From: Spirogloea muscicola
Taxonomy: Eukaryota; Streptophyta; Zygnematophyceae; Spirogloeales; Spirogloeaceae
Assembly: GCA_009602725.1 (NCBI GenBank)
Contig: WELB01000001.1
Span: 2,189,046-2,245,758, forward strand
Direction of reading: 5' to 3'
DNA: 56,713 nucleotides
Part shown: piece after piece, positions 1-11,068 of the stretch
Position numbering within the stretch: position 1 is the stretch's first letter
Layout of the letters: each line of letters starts with the position of its first letter
Program-made: the position numbers and the translations under genes
Notes under the pieces: generated by a model
What the model was told of the DNA's origin: nothing
Seen by the model: the letters and a program-made list of their open reading frames with translations, nothing else
Database searches by the model: none

Positions 1-9
1 AAGATGACA

Positions 10-330
10 TTAGTACCCACGGGTGAGCACAAACAAATCTGACAAGCTAACTTGGGGAGCTGGAGCGCCGCCACGAAAGCCGGAGGCCTGACTTAGAGCG
101 CGCCCTGCACGTTGATGAAGAGCCAATGCTTGCGAGCGCTGCAAACTAAGCGAGAGCCGCATTCTATAATATGCAACTAAGGCCTGCGGAATGCTGGAGT
201 GGCCCAAGCTGCCCCCCTGACTTCGACGACGCGCATCAACCAGCCGGGCCAGATGCTGGATCAGGGAGGACCATTTCACGCCGTAGCCTCCATAGATATC
301 CATGGCACACGGGTAAAGATGGTCCCCTCG
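10..330 (-). repeat. LINE ORF2 C-terminal tail, truncated copy
   Basis: Read on the minus strand this codes for a degenerate version of the tail found elsewhere in the window: motifs MDIYGGYGVKW, MRLSLSLQR, QRAGRALSQASGFRGGA and SDLFVLTRGY followed by a stop near position 10. The same order of motifs recurs at 9783-10046 (-), 39770-40030 (+) and in the reverse-transcriptase remnant at 51684-51805 (+). That identifies it as the 3' end of a non-LTR retrotransposon copy, with the 3' UTR lying outside the window. No intact upstream coding part is present, so this is a 5'-truncated dead copy. Confidence 0.7.
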
Positions 331-390
331 AGGATGATCATGGTAGTGCCGCTAAGACAAGAGATAGATAGCTCTTTCAAAGTGAAGGCA

Positions 391-1600
391 ATGGCTGTGA
401 GAGGCCAGTCCAAATGAACGCACAAGGGCTGCCTTTCACGCCCCCTTTGCACGAGCTTATTCCTTCTGCGCCTTGTCCATCTCTGAGGACTGGCCTTCTT
501 GAACTGGCCTTGTCACTCGTTTGTGAGCTGGCCCTCGCCCTAAGAGCAACTTTTCCTGTTTACCACCACTGCCTCGTCTCGGAAGAGCCTCTGCTTCGTA
601 GTAGTAGTCACCACTTGCGTAGTTGCGTTATCTTGCGCTTTCTGGCCCCTCCTGACCTTGTCCATTGCCGTTGGGCTGGCCTCTCACAGCAGAGGTTTCG
701 CATTTGGCGAGCCTTCTTCGTTCTGTGGGCTGGCCTTGCACAGCCACCGCCCTCGTGGACGACCATGGTTCTGCTGATACCTCTCGCTCCCGTTCTTCAT
801 CCTATCTTCTGCGCTCGCTTCTCACTCGCCTCCCCCCTCCAGAGATGGCGTGTGGAACAGCCACCTTTTGTTACCACTTGTCGGACGGGCGCCCTCCCCG
901 TCAATACCATGCAGTGAGCAAGATGTTAGCAAGCTGTGAGTCGGCATCCTGCCAGTAGGCCCAACTGCACGCCAAACGTTTCTTATGTCGTAGCACCTGC
1001 CCAGTCTTGGCAGGCCCCTGCTGCGTTTCCCGTGCTACAGCAAAAAGGCGACGATTGTCCAACCAGGGCTTGCTCGAAAACCGAAGAGAAAGAAGCAGCT
1101 ATAATGAAATAGAGAAGGAGAAAGACTTATCCAGTAGAGGGCGATGGCTGTGATTAGCCAGCCCAGAAAAAGAATGAAAAAATAGCCGTTTAAAATGGTA
1201 CGAGGGCTGGGAAAAGCCAGCCCATATAAAGGCGAACAAGGCGTAAGGAATTCCGACGTGATTGTGAATAATACAGGGTGCTAGGACGATGAGAACAGAG
1301 CGCTCTCCAACGAGTGAATCTGTGCATCAAGTGATAGAGGACCTGAGAAGTCGAGAAAGACATGCAAGGACACGTACTGACAAGTAAGGACATGCACTGA
1401 CGTAGGCGAGGGGGCGAGGGCTGCAAAAAGGTAAGCTCATCTCAAGGGGGCGAGGGCTGTGACAAGCCAGCCCGGAAGGAATGGCAAGTTCCGCAAGGGC
1501 CGGAGAGCGCTGCATAAGGTGCCAGAATGAGTCGACAGGACACTTCCAGTAGAGGGCGGTGGCTGTGAGAGGCCAGCCCTCAAACAAGTATGAACAAGAG
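391..1600. repeat. Cluster of dispersed hairpin modules
   Basis: This stretch holds at least seven diverged copies of the GGCTG...CAGCC hairpin: about 391-418, 655-700 and 725-756 (reverse form), 1136-1180, 1200-1230, 1445-1485 and 1545-1598. The clearest copies read GGCGGTGGCTGTGAGAGGCC plus AGCCC, followed by an A-rich AGAATGAA-like flank. The long open frames here lie inside repeat sequence and have no recognisable protein content. A short direct repeat of GTCTCCGGGTA lies at about 1677-1702. I see no gene in 331-1950. Confidence 0.6.
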
Positions 1601-1950
1601 TGCGAAGGGGCCAGAGGGAGCACACACAGAACCAAGTAGCCGCGAAGCAGTCAGTAGCCTCTGGTGAGCAGCCTCCGGGTAGTCTCCGGGTAGTCTCCGG
1701 GAGCGGACATTTCTGCCAAGTTGAGCTACGGGGGAGCCCGGAGTTGGAGGAGCAGCAGCCGCGGGGGGCCAGGAGTCCGCGGGCCGGTCGGCAACTGGCG
1801 GGGGCCCGGTCAGCGGCGCCAGGCTGGCCGCGCTGACTCCGCCGCCCGCGGCGGTTGGTACCTCCCCCGGGGGGGAGGTTCGCCAGGCCGGCCGGGGCCC
1901 CCGCCGGTGGGCCAGCCCGCGCCCAACCTCCGAGCCGGCCCCCCCACAAA

Positions 1951-2014
1951 AAGAAGAAAGTGCTCGCCCATTGAGAATAGGGGCTGGAACAACCAGCCCG
2001 AAAAAGAGTGAACA
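1951..2014 (+). repeat. Hairpin module, H1 type, upstream of the RING/VWA gene
   Basis: It has the flank GTGCTCGCCCATTGAGAATA, then GGGGCTGG-AACAA-CCAGCCC, then AAAAAGAGTGAACAG. The arms GGGCTGG and CCAGCCC pair perfectly. It ends about 195 bases before the chosen start codon of the RING/VWA gene at 2208. Near-identical copies lie at 9571, 22195, 28858, 39533 and 40108. Confidence 0.8.
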
Positions 2015-2207
2015 GAAAGGCCTTGCTCGCCTCCCGCCATGGCGGCCCCCTCGCAGCAGCAGCGGCGGCGGCGGCGGCGGCCGCCCTGACGACATGGCGC
2101 CCGGCTCCGCCTCCGCCGTCGTTCCAATCGTCAGCCGAGACGGCGTCGCCGCCGCCGCCGGCTCGGCGCCACTTCTGGGCGCCGCCCCGCGCTGGCGCGA
2201 CGGCGCC

Positions 2208-5200
2208 ATGAAGAGCTCCTGGAAGCGCCTGCGCCAGGCCGTGGCCTGCGGCGCCCAAGGCCCCGGCTCGCCCCTCCCCGCCGCCCGAGGCGACCCCTCC
2301 GGCGACCCCGTCCGCGACTGCGAGCCCTGCAAGACGCCCCGCCTGTCCTCGTCGGCAGCCGCCGCCGGCGCCGGCGTCGACTCCCGGGCCCTGGTGCCGG
2401 AAGCCGTGCAAGTCGGCGCTGAGAGCGACGACCACGGCATCGGCATGGGCGGCCGCAACACCTCCCAGCGGCAGCGTCCCGCTCAAGAGGGCTCTGGCGC
2501 CGAGACGGCTTCGACAATGGGAGGGACTGAGCAGCCAGGAGAGTTAGATGGCGAGGCGGCCAGCACGCGCGGGACGTCGACCAGGTCCCACAGCCGTCGC
2601 AACAGCCGCTCCAGCTCCACGTCTGCTGGTATTACTGCGCGGAGCCCCAAGGTGCGCTCATGGGTCATGCAGCACATGCAGTGTGCGGCCGCCCATTGGG
2701 CTGGACCGGCACGTTCAGCTTGTTTAGTGCAAGTCGCTCTCAGCGTTCAGGTGTGAGTCCTATGTCGTGTTGTCGACTTTCCCAGGTGCTTCATGTTTAA
2801 GTGCTGGGCACTTTAGGAGCGCATATTAACGACCTCCGCTGTCTCTCTCGACTCGTTTGACAGCGGGTGTGCTCCATCTGCCTGGAGACGCACAAGGCCG
2901 CCGGGCCAGGGCACGCGCTCTTTACGGCCGAGTGCGGCCACACCTTCCACTTCACCTGCATCACGTCCAACGTGAGGCACGGCAACACCTCCTGCCCGCT
3001 CTGCCGCACCACCTGGAAGGTGCTGCCCTGGATGGCTCCCCGCGCCAGTCAGGGCGTGCGTCCGAGCAGGGCCGAAGGCACTCCCACGCTGCCAAGGGCC
3101 CACTCAACTCAGCTGCGCCACTCCCGCGCCCAGGATCAGTCCTTCGTGTCCTTCAGTGAGGTATGCCAACGAGGCTCGTCAGGTCATGTGACAGCTCAAT
3201 TCTGCAGCCAGTTCCCGTCCTGTAGTAGACAATTGAGAGGCAACCTCTCATTAATGCCACCTGCTGCACTACAGATTCCGCTGGCGGGCATGGAGGATGC
3301 GAGAACAGAAGCAAGCTCTGCAAATGTGAGAAGTACAATCCTCCCACTTTATCAGCCCCTAAAGTTTGTGGAGTCTGATACTTCCACAGAAATTTACATC
3401 CACACGTCCCAGTGTACCAACGCATCGCGCCTGCGGTTCCTCCTGAAGTGGGCGTAAACATGCCAAAGCCAACAGTTACCTTGGACGTCAATTTGCACTT
3501 GCGACTTCCAGGCCAGCTGTCGGCGTTTCTCACTCGAGGTGCTTCTTTCTCGTAACACCACTGTTTGTGGATGCCTCTGGTCGGCGAACAGATGTTGGAT
3601 GTTACCGTTGTCGACGGCCGCTTCACCTCTGTGCACCGAGAGGAATTCCCTGGCGCGACTGTATTTGCATTCAACGATGACGACGAGCTGGTGCAACCGC
3701 AAGACCCAGCAGCTGCTGACTGCTCCAGAGATTCTGTGTCACATGTAGCGAGCAAGGGTTCAAGCCTGTTGCTGGCCTTGCAAGCTGAAGTGGACGTCGT
3801 GCCACGGGACGAGGCTCGGACATACTTCACAGTCCTGCTAAATATTCAGGCGCCAAAGTCGACTGTGTTGCAACTGCCGCCCCAGACCCCTCCTCCACAG
3901 CCGCAGCAGCTAGCTGCCGGGAGCCCCATGGATTACCAGGGCTCCATGAGTCTCTTGAGAGGGCCCTCTATGCAGATGCTCGACGCCTTTGAGAACGAGT
4001 CAGCTGACATGCTTGGTGCTGCATGTTCTCTTGACTTCAGCAAAATGCAGTCCTCCCCTGCCCCCGCCCCCACTACTTCGGACCCAATGGGAGCTGCACA
4101 CCAAACTGGGCTGGGCGTCTCAGAGAGGGTGACCATTGACTTGGTCACCGTTCTTGACATCAGCGGTAGCATGCTGGGTGAGAAGATGAAGTTCCTTAAG
4201 CAGGCAGTGGGCTTCCTTATGCAGGTTACTCAAACTGACAACCCTGGCATAGAAGCTTCTAATTTGGCACATGGTGCGGCTGTATTCAGAGGGCGAGCAC
4301 CTTCCCCTATGCAGCCTCCTTTACACATGGAGTACAGCCGACTCATATGACCAGCCATGCTGAACGATCTATGATGTGCAGATGCTTTCTCCAGGAGACC
4401 GTCTCTCCATTGTGGCCTTCTCGTCCACAGCCAGGCGAGTGCTAAGACTGAGGCGAATGGATGTGGATGGGAGAGCAGACGCTTGCGCTGCTATGGAGAA
4501 GCTGTATCCGCAAGGAGGAACCAACTTGACTGCGGGCTTGGAGAAAGCACTGATGATACTGAGGGACCGGAAGCACAGCAACACTGTGTCAAGCATCTTC
4601 CTCCTATCTGATGGCCATGACACCAGCTCACTCATCAAGCGTCGGTGGGTATAAGCCCCCCCTATCTCACCTGCCTAATAGTCGTCATATGCATGGCAAT
4701 CCCCTCCCTTGCACCTCCTCTCTACATCCCCCCTCCGTCCCCCATTGCAATTTGCAGTCCACTATTCACACAGCTCATCACCGACTGAGCTTGCAGAGAA
4801 GGAGCTCCACACTTTTCTGGCAAGGACACCGGAATTCTCAAGCAACTGAAGGACCTGCGGCAGGATGCTGTTGGGATGCATTCAACTGCCACCAAGGCCC
4901 ACATGTCGATCCACACTTTTGGGTTTGGGGCAGACCACGATTCAGGCACCCTGCATGCCGTAGCCGAGGTAGCAGGCGGCACATTTTCCTATGTGGAACA
5001 GGAGGAAGAGTTGCAGGATGCACTTGCGCAGACACTTGGAGGACTTCTGAGCCTTGCAGTGCAGGTAAATGAAGATTCTCCAGCCATAGATTTTACTTGT
5101 ACAGCATCACAGAGGCAGGAACACATAATACACACATTTGCCGCTTGTTTGTGTTTGCGCCCTCCCTCATGAGAAGGAGCTTTACGTTTGTAGGACGTGA

Positions 5201-6424
5201 AACTGTCGTTTGCTACGTCTACTACTCAAGGAATCAGGATCACAAATGTCCTAGCGGGCAGCTACAGTAGCAAAGTAAGGTCCGAAGGAAATGGAGGAGC
5301 CGTGTTCCTTGAAGACATGTACCGCGACGAGGAGAGGAACGTCCTTTTAGAGGTCTCCCTGCCCCAAGCAGCGGGAGTGCCGGGTACTGAGGCCTTGCTG
5401 ACGCTCCTCCGAGCACGGTGCTCGTATAAGGTTGCGCCGCTCTTCGAGGGCATCGAAGTGAGCACCAGTACTAAAGCACTTTGTGACCTGCCGCATACAG
5501 CTTCTCCTACTGAGCACAACAGCGACTTGTTTGATTGGTCAACTAAAAAGCATGTGTACATGCGGTCCTGTGGTTGCTCTGCAGAGGACGAAAACTGAGG
5601 AGCTGACAGTGCACGTGGCCGAGAGAGACTTGACGGCAGTGAGGTCGCAAGCCAAAGTGGGCATTGACCGGCAGCGCAATCGCATCTACGCAGTCTCGGC
5701 CATCCAGAGAACCCGCCTGCTGCTGGAGCTGGGCGACTTGCAGGCAGCCCAGCAGACCATCCAAGAGGCTCTGGACTTCCTAGAGGCGTCACAAGCGGCG
5801 GCATCAGCAGATGAGCTCACGCTGGGCCTCCAGGAGGAGCTGGCAGAAATCCTAAAGCGCATGTCTAATAAGGATCTCTCTCAGTACAGTGCTGGCAAAG
5901 CATATATGCTCTCAGTCCAAAGCTCCCACTGCTGGCAGCGGGCCACCACGCGTGGATCCTCTGGCCCCAATAGGTACAGCTGCAATCTGCCGCCGCCGCC
6001 TGCAGTTGGGCAGTGTAATGCATGTGAATCACATTGTATCCTCCTTACCAATGTCCAGGCTGCTTGACAAGCACAAGCTCAGCATGTTCGGCAGATACGA
6101 GAGTAGCAGATGCTTGATGGTAGACGGCAAGCAGATCGACTATTTCTCGAACTTGCCCTTTCGCTGCTGTTGTTTGAGGTGCTCCATCTATGCTCATTGA
6201 GTGTTTGCAGCAACGACTACCTGACGCCATCAATGGCAGGCATGGTCCTGCGCTCCCAAGCGAGCTCCAGGCAGCTGTCTTCTCAAGAAGCAGGAAGCTG
6301 CGAGCCTCCTCGCCCGCCTTTGCCATCGCCTGAGGAGCTCAGCGGCAGCACGAGCAGCCTGAGAGGGCCACGGCCGGCCCCTCTGATTTCCTTCAGCCGA
6401 AAGCCTATCGAAGCTGCCCCCTGA
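2208..6424 (+). CDS. RING-type E3 ligase with von Willebrand A domain (WAV3-type)
   Basis: Eight exons fit without breaking phase: 2208-2651, 2864-3160, 3592-4224, 4382-4644, 4797-5064, 5194-5430, 5585-5973, 6211-6424 (914 aa). Residues about 150-200 form a RING-H2-like finger (VCSICLE, CGHTFHFTC, CPLCRTTW). A short NDDDELV motif follows, then a VWA domain from about residue 425 with the MIDAS motif DISGSM and later FLLSDGHDT. The C-terminal part has the conserved IDRQRNR and SSHCWQRAT motifs seen after VWA in plant WAVY GROWTH 3 proteins. Those plant proteins are ubiquitin ligases acting in root gravitropism; the role in an alga is unknown. The start at 2208 (MKSSWKRLR) was chosen because it resembles the family N-terminus; an in-frame ATG at 2094 is an alternative. 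The intron 3161-3591 is open in frame as far as 3457, so a retained-intron short form is possible. Confidence 0.85.
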
Positions 6425-9160
6425 GTCAGCTCAAGTAGTAGCAGTGCCTTGAAATTTTGGGGTCAGCCTGCATTTGCAGCATCTAAGAGCAATCAAGTTG
6501 CACAGTTAGCTGCTTTGCGAGCAGGCAAGCTTTGCCAGCAGCAGTACCTAGTCATGACGAACCCAGGCACGTCCAGCTCCCAAGAAAGCGCCCTTAAGGT
6601 AGATAAGACTTCCCGGGGAGCCCCTAATAGTTGTTCGCATTCTCTCATAGACCAGGTCCTCGGGTATCATCTTCTGGTAGCACTTAGCAAGAGACTCTGC
6701 CAATGACTTTAGCTTATTCGAGCTCTCGTTCACTCCACCCAGGCCATGCGACACAAGACAGGAGCTTTACAAATAAGAAGGACAATCCGCTGCCGCTCAA
6801 ATTCTTCAGATTCTGGGAAGTCCAACGAATGATTTTAGAAGGGGCCAGCGCCCTCTTCTCTGACACTGATCCTCTATGAGCAGGAAGGTTGGATTACAAG
6901 TGTTGTTTGTCATCTAGGGCGCTAGAAGGACTTTGTAGACTGCATGCTTTTGCCAACTCGACAACAATGGGCAATTGTTGTCGAGTTGCTCGTTTTAGTC
7001 CCTTGGCCTGCATGAAGGCAACTTCCTTTCCAGTCCAGTACCTACATGGCTTAGCTGTCATTCCCTCAAGCCATGCTCCATTGCCCATCGAGCATGTAGT
7101 TGGGTGTAGTCGGGTCAATTGGCAGGTGCTCATGTAACTTGCATGGCGGCAACAGTCCACCTGACATTAAGGTGGGCGCCCACATGCTCTGAAGCGCCCA
7201 CATGCTCTGAATGCACTTTGCAGAATCGCAAGTGGAAATGCACTTCAAGATGGCCTTCTACTTTTCGAATGGGTATGTGCTAAGCTCTTCTGCATACCTT
7301 TGTCCGTCTGGGTGGACAGCAAAGCTGCCTAGCATGTCTTGAGATGCTGCACATTCTTTGTGCTTAATTCACATACTCTTGTGCTTAGCTTGACCCATCC
7401 TCAAGCCGCTTTATCCACTTCTTGCTTTCTTTGGCAAGATCATATATATAGTCAATGCAATGCAACTTCTTGGGCTTGGACCTATGAGTGCTGAGCCCCT
7501 GTGACGACTTCCAGGCAATCATGACAGCGCCCACTAATCCTGGGTGCTGTACTTTTTCTGCCTCCTGCAAAGTAGTAGGTCGTGAGGTCGTTTGTGAAGC
7601 ATCACTGGGCTAGTATCATGCCACACTCGCGATAATACATCATCCATTAGCCTTCCTCAGCCGAGAGCTTGATGAAGTATGGTATCATTGTGCAGAAGTG
7701 CTTGACAGCAAATTATGTCGGCTATTGTACACACCTTGGAGTACATGGCTTTAGCATGGACTTAAGTCGCCTCAGCAGGAAATTAGCACAGCAGCTCTGA
7801 TGAAGCGGTAAATTGTTTTCGCTGAAAGCCGACCTGCTACAATGGGACAACCATGATGACTCATTGTGGCTGGCCTTGTAACTCGTCATGAATTGGAGCA
7901 AGGCTAGCTGTTCGCATCTGCACAGCGGTATGAGGAGGCGTGGATGATGCATTATATTCACTCATGCAAGTTACTGACGTACTGAGGACGGTATGCTGGT
8001 AGTCATGCGGGGCTGCAGTGGAGTGGCCTGGTGCCGGGCAAGCTACCACTTGGCCAATACATAGCTAGTCAGCATCTTGACTTGGGTGGCGAAGGCACAG
8101 TCGTGTGCCGGCGTAAGACGTGGCAGTGGCCAAGGCTGAAGTACACTGTACAACGGGTACAGTACAACCAAGACTTACAGGTTACTTTATTACTGTGGTG
8201 GCCGGGCCAGACGGCATGCATGCTTGAGTACATACAAGCTTTGTGCCACTCGTCAGCACAATCAGGCCTCTTGAGCTGACCGCAAGAAGATAGCTCTTGT
8301 ATCACTAACCACAGGTAGAAGATTATGTTGCCATCTTTTGCGATGTAAGTAGGCTTTCCTTATATCAACAACTGCAATAGGGATCACAGGTTCGCTGATG
8401 GGAATATTGACAGGACGAAAAGTGGCCTCGGTGAGAATGCGTTACTCAGAGACCCCTCTCTTGACTTGAGCATCAGCCAGCAGTCTGTCAGGTGACGCGC
8501 ACACAGCAGTCCACGTCTTCCACTTTACTTGTACCTGCAGTCAAACAGGCTAAGTGTACTGCTCGATAATTCATCAGCTTACGCATAGGGGGCCAGAGGC
8601 TATACAAGTGATAAGCGTAAGGCTTACAAAAACACCCAGTTGTGGAGACATGGTAAGGCGCTATGGTCAATGCTATGCAGATGTTGGGGACTCCTACCTG
8701 GCACGCGCTGTGTCACTCCCGATGCTATGCTTGTGTGCGCTGATGCTCGCTGATGCTCACACGTCCCTCCAGCATCTGATAATCATCTGCAGAACACCAA
8801 TGGTTGATTCCTGCTTCAAGTTGCAGACTTGAAGCCTCCCCGGAGTAGTACTTTTAAGCCAAGGATTATGACGTGCAAGCAGCCTTTCTGTGACATCTTC
8901 CCACGTGCACAGCCGTCGTGCAACGTCTCTCACAACTTGCCCGGCTCGAAGCTTGTGCTGACTCGAAGAAGCTTGTCTAAGAGGGATGCATTAGCTGTCG
9001 ATGGCCAGCCCGAGAAGATTGACAAGTCTCAAAGGAGTCGACATGAGCAGAGTTATCAGAAAAGCAAGTGACCACTACACATGGACAAGGTCATGGGGGA
9101 GCCCTAACACGTATGTGCTAACAACTCAGCACAATATTACAATGGAGAGAAGAGGATTTT
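6425..9160. other. Gene-poor stretch; possible minus-strand exons 6548-7564
   Basis: I recognise no protein family here. Two minus-strand segments look like exons. One is about 7564-7391, after a good acceptor (TTTGCAG), and encodes a hydrophilic stretch containing HPGLVGAVMIAWKSSQGLS and IYDLAKESKKWIKRLEDG. The other is about 6745-6600 and contains NKLKSLAESLAKCYQKM. They might be the end of one unrecognised gene, but I cannot link them by splice phase, and no start or domain was found. The part from 7600 to 9160 shows only short unrelated frames. Base composition is lower in GC than in the genes. Confidence 0.3.
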
Positions 9161-9162
9161 CC

Positions 9163-9460
9163 AGAAAGAGGCGGTGGCTGTGAGAGGTGAAAGAAGAAGC
9201 AGCACTCCACAACGTAGGCAAGGGCTGTCATGCTGCTCGGGTGCTCAGGTGCTCCAAATGTCCTTCGATGTCGCTTCAAAATATTCATTAGGAATCTGCA
9301 CTGCACTTGCAGGCAGGCCGCGCTTTGGAGGCTGCTTCTGGTTTTCGCCGTGGCGACCCTTTTCCGGCTGCAAGCTACTCTATGTTGCAGCTTCTGATCA
9401 GGTGGTACTGAGCACCCATTTCTGGGCTGGCCTCTCACAGCCATTGCTGTAGATTGGAAG
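9163..9460. repeat. Hairpin half-module and reverse-form hairpin flanking a LINE-like fragment
   Basis: At 9163-9186 is the left half of an H2 module (AGGCGGTGGCTGTGAGAGG) whose right arm is lost. At 9416-9455 is a full reverse-form H2 module (GGGCTGGCCTCTCACAGCC, then ATTGCTGTAGATTGGAAGAG). The DNA between them reads in part like the LINE tail (GCAGGCCGCGCTTTGGAGGC, then a frame resembling RAALEAASG). It looks like a small copy bounded by oppositely oriented hairpin sequence. Confidence 0.45.
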
Positions 9461-9570
9461 AGCTATTCCTTGCGGAGAGCCACTTTCTAATCACGTCATA
9501 CACTCCCTTCCTTTTTGGAGAGCAAGAAGAAGAAGTGGCACTCCCAATGGGGGCAATGGAGCCACTTTCA

Positions 9571-9780
9571 GAAGAAAGTGCTCGCCCATTGAGGATAGGG
9601 GCTGGAAAAGCCAGCCCAAAAAGAATGAACGAAGTACGAGAAGGAAGAATGAGCTCGCCCATAGAAGAGAGCGAGCGCAGCACATTAACTGGTGGCTGGG
9701 AGAGGCCAGCCCAAAAGAATGGACAAAGTCTGAGGGAGCCTGAGTGCGAACGACTAGGACTAAGACATCAGCCAGGGAAC
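9571..9780 (+). repeat. H1 and H3 hairpin modules in tandem
   Basis: 9571-9630 is a well-preserved H1 module (CTCGCCCATTGAGGATA, GGGGCTGG-AAAAG-CCAGCCC, AAAAAGAATGAAC). 9686-9760 is an H3 module (TTAACTGGTGGCTGGGAGAG, GCCAGCCC, AAAAGAATGGACAAAGTCTG), followed by a segment AGCCTGAGTGCGAACGAC that recurs near 22678-22700. Both are in the orientation opposite to LINE transcription on the plus strand, in line with the minus-strand LINE tail that begins just beyond. Confidence 0.75.
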
Positions 9781-9782
9781 GC

Positions 9783-10505
9783 TCAGTAACCTCTAGACAG
9801 GAGATGCAGGTCCGAGAAGCTAGCTGGCGGAAAGACGTCGCCCCGACGGAAGCCGGAGGCCGCCGCCAAAGCTCGGCCTGCGCGCAAGTGAATCGCGAAG
9901 GCGAGGGACCGCTGCATCGAGACGGCCAAACGCACACGGAAAACCTGAGCGAGGGACCCGGCTACGTTGAAGCCGGGCTGCTCCGAGGCGGCGGGCCGCT
10001 GCACGCCGCGCCAGGCGGTGGAGCAAGTCAAGCCATTTGGAGCCAAAGGCTCCGTGCACGTCCACTGCCAGTGGAACGAACTCGTCGCCCACCGGGTGGT
10101 CCGAGTACTTCCGTTCCTTCTCGCCCGCTGCTTGGCCGACTAGCCCGCCTCCTCCGACGAGCGTTTTGCGCTGCAGGAAGCAAAGCTGTCAGTGGTGACG
10201 ACGTCTGCGATGAGCGGCCGAGGCCCCCCGCCGAGCGCGCTGGCGTCGGCGCGCCGGGTGTGGATGCGGCCATCCGCCCCAGCGGTCGGAGGCATGACGC
10301 TGGTGTTCTCGAGCGCCACCGCATGACCGGCCTCGACGAAGATGCCAAACATGGCATTTCGCAGCAGGTCGTGCGTTCCTGTCCGCTCCCCGCCCCATGC
10401 GCACCTAAGAAGAGAGGGGCTGGCAGAAGCCAGCCAAAAAAGACTGGACAAAATCCAAAGAGCTACAACAGGTGCCGGAAAGAAGGGAAACACACAGCTA
10501 GGCAT
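9783..10505 (-). repeat. LINE ORF2 C-terminal region, truncated copy
   Basis: The minus strand encodes, in several frames, the region after the reverse transcriptase: RNAMFGIFVEAGHAVALEN, TRRADASALGGGPRPLIADV, VVTTDSF, then EFVPLAVDVHGAFGSKW, FRVRLAVSMQRSLAF, LRAGRALAAASGFRRG and SFSDLHLLSRGY with a stop at 9783-9785. The RRAD...DVVTTDS segment matches the part of LINE ORF2 downstream of the polymerase in other remnants here (51590-51700). Frame changes show that the copy is dead. A hairpin (GGGGCTGGCAGAAGCCAGCC, about 10412-10432) sits at its 5' boundary. Confidence 0.7.
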
Positions 10506-10529
10506 CTAGACAACTAGACATGACGAAAC

Positions 10530-10640
10530 CACAGGAAGTACGAGAAGGGGGCCAGGGGAAGCGCTACGAAAAACAAGCACACAAAGAAACAAAGCAGCTA
10601 CGTATCAATCAGTAACCCCTGCTAAGGAAAAAAAAGAAAA
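10530..10640 (-). repeat. LINE 3' UTR fragment
   Basis: The plus strand carries AGAAGGGGGCCAGGGGAAGC, then GCTACGAAAAACAAGCACAC and CAGTAACCCCTGCTAAG. These are the reverse complement of the segment that follows the LLSRGY stop in the copies at 22122 (+) and 39671 (-). A purine-rich GGAAAAAAAAGAAAAAAAAG run ends it, abutting the foldback at 10644. Confidence 0.6.
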
Positions 10641-10643
10641 AAA

Positions 10644-10785
10644 AGCGCGGCCAGATTGACTGGTGGCTGGGAACGGCCAGCCCAAAGGAACGGACAAGGT
10701 CTGAGGGAGCCTGATTGCTAAGCTCTCAGACCTTGTCCATTCTTTTGGGCTGGCCTTTCCCAGCCACCAGCAATGGCCGCGCTTT
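10644..10785. repeat. Foldback element made of two H3 hairpin modules
   Basis: The left arm (about 10644-10705) reads GCGCGGCCAGATTGACTGGT, GGCTGGGAACGGCCAGCCC, AACGGACAAGGTCTGAG. The right arm (about 10725-10785) is its near-perfect reverse complement. About 20 bases separate the arms. Each arm also contains its own internal GGCTGG/CCAGCC stem, so the structure is a palindrome of hairpins. I see no coding capacity. Confidence 0.8.
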
Positions 10786-11068
10786 CTCTAAGCAGTAGCA
10801 GGTCAGAGACGCTAGGCTCCTGGAAGCGGTCCCCTGGCAAGAGCCAAAACCCTGAAAAACTAGCTCCGCCCGTAGTTTACCCCCCCCCCGCCACAGTCAC
10901 CTCCAAGCCTTGTCTCTGCCTCTCTCCCTCGCTCGCTCAATCTCGCTCCTCTCCCCTTCTCTGTGATCTTGCTGGCCCTGTCTTGTCCCGCCCGCTCTCC
11001 CCACCTCCCTCTCTTCCATACTTCTTGTCCTATGTTCTGCAAGGTCTCGCAGTCGCTCCCAAAGGAGC

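Noticed and set aside
391-1600. CRISPR-like array
   Set aside because: The repeats are spaced irregularly, occur on both strands, differ in flanks and lie in a eukaryotic nuclear genome; they are dispersed hairpin modules.
1437-2486. Long minus-strand ORF of 349 aa
   Set aside because: It is antisense to exon 1 of the RING/VWA gene in GC-rich DNA and has only Gly/Ala/Arg-rich content with no motif; the sense strand has family support.
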